From Clavelina lepadiformis (Eukaryota; Chordata; Ascidiacea; Aplousobranchia; Clavelinidae), in assembly GCF_947623445.1 (NCBI RefSeq), contig NC_135247.1:18354501-18418500 (forward strand): a stretch of 64,000 bases of DNA, written 5' to 3'. Position 1 is the first letter of the stretch. Each line of letters opens with the position of its first letter. The notes beneath the pieces were generated by a model. It was not told where the DNA came from, made no database searches, and saw only the letters and a program-made list of their open reading frames with translations. The position numbers were made by a program, and so were the translations under genes. Below are positions 59,411 through 64,000 of the stretch, piece by piece.

Positions 59411-60019
59411 ATAAAGAACACCATATATAGGGAAATAATTTTTTGAAACTGCTTTTCACAATGCTCATTACCTTATGAGCTGTGATGGCATGTAGAAAGT
59501 TAATTTGAAATGTACAATGCCCAGAACAGATTTAAGTTCTGGTACTACCAGTTTCACCAACCTACTACATGGTCAATTACACAAAAAGCATGGTTAACAG
59601 TCACCTCGATAACGTGACCACTCCACTATCATGATCACAAGTATTGTCTTTATGAAAAATTCAGGCAAGTAGGAATAATAATAGTAATGGAAAACCGAAA
59701 TACAATATAACTTAACTAACGAAAATGATTATTTAATTTTTTTGTTTAGCCAGAATTCAGTCAACAATACTTACAAAGAAGGCCATTTTCCTAATGATGT
59801 TGCTTTTGTCGTATTATTACGTTTTTGTTTTTTTGCTGAGTTCTGTCGCTCACAGCAATCTGCAAGGCGGGGCTTGTGCACCAATGTCTTTGCCGCTCTC
59901 CTTATCAAATCGTTTTACACTTTGCACTACTGTCAGTATACTGTTTTCCTTTACTCAGTACTGCATTGTGGAGCTATTTCTTAATTTACCTGTTGCTGTA
60001 ATTTATGTATTACCTAACT

Positions 60020-60365
60020 CAGTGGTTCCCAAATGATGGGTCGCGCCCCAAAAATGGCTCATGAAGGGTAAAAAAATGGTTGTGCCGAGTGGATGCAAAT
60101 CTATGTTTGTAATAAAGTACATAGTTCCATACAGAATGGACCACACCACTGTTTGTCTGTGTATGTCTGCAGCGTACTGGTATTTGAGAAAAGAGTAGAT
60201 TGCTGACATTGCAAACAAACTTACAGTAGCAACTTAGGCTACTGCAAAAAATCATCCATACAATTGTTATGTTTTCATGATAAAATACGCTGTTTAAGGT
60301 TTGGGTCGCGAGATATTCACCAAACTCGGATTTGGGTCGTGCTCAAAAAAGTTTGGAAACCGCTG
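60020..60365. mobile_element. hAT-like MITE with perfect 8-bp target duplication
   Basis: Left end CAGTGGTTCCCAAATGATGG; the right end on the minus strand starts CAGCGGTTTCCAAACTTTTT. Flanked on both sides by ACCTAACT (60012-60019 and 60366-60373). The interior repeats GGGTCGCG near both ends. 346 bp, noncoding. Confidence 0.9.
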
Positions 60366-61450
60366 ACCTAACTAACGTCTTGTTATTAGAGTCAACTTGG
60401 TTAAATAAAACTAATGTCTCGGTATATTAGTCACAAAACTTTTTGAATGGCTTTTGAGACATTTTATTTGGAACAAAACGATTTGGTTAGCTATTACATC
60501 ATGTTGCAAATTTTCAAAAGATGTAAGTGTGTGACTGCCGCAAGTGAAAAAATCTGTAAAGCATTACCTTAGCATGATATCATCCGAACAAAACCCTACG
60601 TACAGTGTTGTTACAAACACTTGCTATTTTCAAGTCGAAAAGCATTAAAGGTGTTGTCATGAAAAGGCAACTGTCCCCCACCCCCCAGTTTTTCTTAACG
60701 TCCTCGGTCAGCAGCTGATGTTCACCATCCGTTGGCACTTACAACAGTTTTTTGACTAGAAAATGCAAAAATAAAGTAGCTTTCATCGATATATTTTGCA
60801 AAAGGACAGCAGGAGGTGATATATTTTTCCGAGTGTGAACTTGGCTGAATGTGTCACAAAGTGACAGGTGGCTATGAAGTCTTGTCACGTTGCTACACAC
60901 ATTCATATACTGGTATATTCCCACTGCTAGATTAATCATGTTTACCCAGACGAAAACTGGGACAACTTTATGCTTAAAGTGGCCAGGGAACTGGTAACCA
61001 AGCTCATACTGATATCTATCAGTAAACATTCGTTCTTTTGAATATGATCCATGTCAACTTTCCTTTAAAAATTAACGATATCATGTTGTATGAAAGCAGA
61101 ACAACTGATAAAGTCCAAACTGGTTGTGATGCTGGACAAAGTAGGCATGATAAGCCTTCTCGTTCCTCATCGTTAAAACTTTATCAACAAGGCAACCTGT
61201 GTGCTTATGTAATTTTATTTCTAACGCTATCCCTTAGGTGCAAGCCTATTTAATGCAATCTAATCAATGTGATTTCTACCGGAAATAGCAGTTAGGTCGA
61301 CACCCCCTGTCATATGCATCATGTTAATTTTTGTATTATATACATTGAACCACAAACTTGTTATCATTAACAGCTCGTTCTAATTTATGCAGGTGTAGGT
61401 TAATGGTATATGCATAACAATTAAACTGCATGACCTTGTAGTCAATACTC
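60366..61450. other. Spacer upstream of PNUTS
   Basis: AT-rich and noncoding, expected to contain the PNUTS promoter. Just before the start codon, CCTTGTAG at about 61435 could be a 5' UTR or trans-splice acceptor. Confidence 0.4.
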
Positions 61451-64000
61451 ATGGTTACTATGGAGAATAATCACGTGGATCCGTTAACATTGCTGAAAGC
61501 AATGTCATCAATGCTCACTCATTTGGGAGCAATTAAAGGTGCAAATGAGATGGAGAAATTGGTCAAGTAAGTTGTCTTTGGAAATAGTATAACTGGAACT
61601 TTTTGTATAATTGTATGGAGTATGCTTGCATCTAGTATATATGCAAACCATGTCTTTAATTACAATAACTGCACACAATTACATTACTGTTGGTAATCAG
61701 TAAAATAGGCGATATATGCCTACATACATATATATTGAAAGAGATCATCACACTTCCAGGCAGTGCACATGGTATTTTATATTCCCTGAACATGTGCTGC
61801 TGTTTATTACATGCTGACATGAAGATGCATTAAAGTTCTTCATCACACAGCGACCTTTAAGTAGGTCTGTGTTTACACATGTTCCTTTTCCATCTATACA
61901 GGTTGATGAAAGATGGAAAGCTGCTAGTGAGTCGATGTGTGTACTTGAATATTCTTCGTGTTACTGAAGAAAAAGACCTCTTAGAAAAATTCCTTGCCGA
62001 AGGTGGATGGCAGGTCATGAACCAGTGGCTTGTTGATGCTAAGGACTCAGAAAACTTGGCTCTTGTTTTGGAAGTCATGAAGGTAAATAGGCCAATGGAT
62101 AATGTGGATTTTTTTTCATGCTTTTGTAATGGTTTAGTGTTTGCTGACAGTCTGTAAATCCATTTAATTATTGGCTTAAACATTTTATTTGCATGTAAGC
62201 TTATGTTTGGATCGACTACGGTTTTGAACTTTTAGTCCATGGCCCAACAGCAGCCGGAAAATTTGTTGTGGTCTTTCAATTGCATTTGACTTTTATTTGT
62301 GTCATTTGTATTTGAAGTCATTAGAACTACGACAAGTGGTGGACACTATGCTAATAATGCTAATGCTATCCCATTCCTTTAATAGTGCAATAGTGTGTAT
62401 GACTGTGTTCACATAAACAACTTTCTAAACAATTCATTCTGTGAAGAAACAATAGGCCATGTATCAAACAAGTATATATAAGTGTGCGTATGTACGCATT
62501 ATGGTGGAATAAAGTCAAATTTATGTTTTTAAAATGGCAAAATTCCTTTGGTTATAAATTTTAAGTACACTTTGACGCAGCCTTGTCGGTGTTTTCGATA
62601 ACCCGTTAAATGGTCTACTAGAAATCCTACTTCTGGGCCCTGGCCTACAGTTTGAAATCTACAAAACTGACAGTAAAGTGAAATAATATTGTGGTTACTG
62701 TTAATTGTGATCTGTACTTTTGGATAAAATGACCTTTTTTGATATGTTTGTATATAGTGAGTAGAGTGAAGTAAAACACACAAAATCCCTTTATTTTTAG
62801 CATTTTATTATGATTTCATTGTAACATTTCCTTAGTTTAAATATTGTAGATACTAAGTATACTAAACTATACTTATAATTATATATATATACATGGTAGG
62901 AAAAAAATTAGACCCTATCTGCATTATACATGTAGGCTTATAATATTGTACGCATATATATAAGCCTATGTATGTATACTGTATTTATTCGAGTATAACT
63001 TGCATGTGTGTATAAGTTGCACTCCTAAACTCTGGCTCAACAAATGGTGCAATTTTTTTCTACTTGTTTTGTCACAATTCAATACATGTGCATGGACTCA
63101 CACATGCGAGACAAACGTACGCATTAGCACATGTATATCAGTTACACAAGATTGCTATTATGTCAATATGTTTTTATTTGTGTATAAGGCGATGCATGTT
63201 TGCACCCATATTTTTGTTATATTTGGTACGAAAATGTAATTTATACTCAAAGAAGTATATAGCATATGGTAGCTATGCTTTCAATTGCTTTCCATTGCAG
63301 TTTAATTACCTTTGTCATGGGAATAATGTTAGTATTGTGCATACTCAGCGTTAAAGCTGGGCGTAATTGAGAATTTCAGTTACGCAAGTACAGTGCAAAA
63401 AACATAGACTGAAACATAGGTAGAATCACATTGCCATTTCAAAGATGGTTCTTTTTGCATTAGAACTTTTAGTCAGTGCTATAGGTTGACATTATGCGTA
63501 TCCGTACGTGCCTCGGCTAAACTTACACTTGCCTCATTTGTTCACGGTTGTAATGGTATCTTGCGAGCGATAACTGCTTTTGTAGTGATTACTTTGTTGT
63601 AGTAAAATTTTAAACCTGTCACTAGATATGTCAACTTACAGGCCTACCTAACCAAAATCTATGTTTTAAAAGCTTATTTTATTCTACACTTCCAATTCCA
63701 TTCCATTACAGTAAATTTCAAGCAATTAAATTCAAGTTTTTTCTCAATCAATTAACTTTGTTTTGTGTGTGTGACCTACTCTGCATTAGGTGGTTAGACA
63801 AGTTCGTTAAAAGTTTTTAAAAAGACTTGTTTAACCCTACATCACTACTTACGTAACTACGAAATAATGATCACTGGTTAATAATTCCGTAATTTGAAGT
63901 TATGTACTTATGTAAACTTCTCGATTACGATCAACTCTGTTTAGTGTTGGGTGGTGAATTTGAAAAAACCTACATATATCTTGGGTAGTTGTTTAATAAC
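61451..64000 (+). CDS. PPP1R10: PP1 nuclear targeting subunit (PNUTS), 5' part
   Basis: Two coding exons, 61451-61566 and 61902-62082, joined in phase 2; the gene runs off the window after a phase-0 donor. The 98 residues include DPLTLLKAMSSMLTHLGAIK, LMKDGKLLVSRCVYLNIL and EGGWQVMNQWLVDAK, matching the N-terminal TFIIS-N/LW helical domain of PNUTS, in particular VSRCxYLNIL and the GGW/NxWL segment. PNUTS scaffolds protein phosphatase 1 on chromatin with WDR82 and TOX4 and controls RNA polymerase II termination. The PP1-binding and zinc-finger parts lie beyond the window. The start is the first ATG; a second in-frame ATG lies three codons on. The 62083-64000 sequence is read as intron: AT-rich, with (TA)n near 62880, and no further exon recognised. 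Confidence 0.85.

Noticed and set aside
1..64000. CRISPR arrays, operons, phage or bacterial features
   Set aside because: The window is eukaryotic throughout, with spliced genes; no direct-repeat arrays with spacers or polycistronic gene strings were seen.

Overview
This is an animal nuclear window: AT-rich, intron-containing genes with GT-AG splice sites, several chordate-type multidomain genes, and many small non-autonomous DNA transposons. Seven protein-coding loci and one broken transposon-like gene can be read. The gene set, moderate gene density and short introns suggest an invertebrate deuterostome, and I lean towards an ascidian tunicate (Ciona/Phallusia-like). That assignment is inference; no sequence here proves the species.

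Layout. 1-3.3 kb (+): the 3' part of a crossveinless-2/BMPER gene (VWC repeats, vWD, C8, TIL). 7.1-10.9 kb (-): USP8 deubiquitinase, almost intronless. 14.0-20.2 kb (+): an adhesion GPCR with a MAM domain, GAIN/GPS and seven membrane segments. 22.4-23.6 kb: a hAT-type MITE beside a frameshifted, 5'-truncated gene of a repetitive, transposon-like family. 25.0-39.1 kb (+): a complete VAV guanine-nucleotide exchange factor in 26 exons (CH-Ac-DH-PH-C1-SH3-SH2-SH3). 43.1-46.3 kb (-): an ATOH8/Net-type bHLH factor with a very long N-terminal extension. 52.4-55.6 kb (-): CDC7 kinase in 10 exons. 61.5 kb to the end (+): the first two coding exons of PNUTS (PPP1R10).

Exons were assembled by hand from splice sites, codon phase and family similarity. 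For BMPER, USP8, VAV, ATOH8, CDC7 and PNUTS every junction keeps phase. In the adhesion GPCR one junction, inside the MAM domain, does not. The genes have unrelated jobs (BMP signalling, endosomal deubiquitination, adhesion signalling, Rho GEF signalling, neural/mesodermal transcription, replication firing, PP1 targeting) and form no obvious functional cluster.

Between genes the best-supported structure is a set of short hAT-like elements. Six have perfect 8-bp target-site duplications. Thirteen exact copies of the palindromic CRE octamer TGACGTCA lie between 38.6 and 46.6 kb, around the VAV 3' end and ATOH8. The 6-kb region upstream of ATOH8 holds three identical TTAATTAAGC decamers. I found no wholly new multigene system. 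The items most worth checking are the CRE cluster, the VAV C1 domain that has lost zinc ligands, the in-frame 78-nt first intron and long N-terminus of ATOH8, and the near-intronless USP8.
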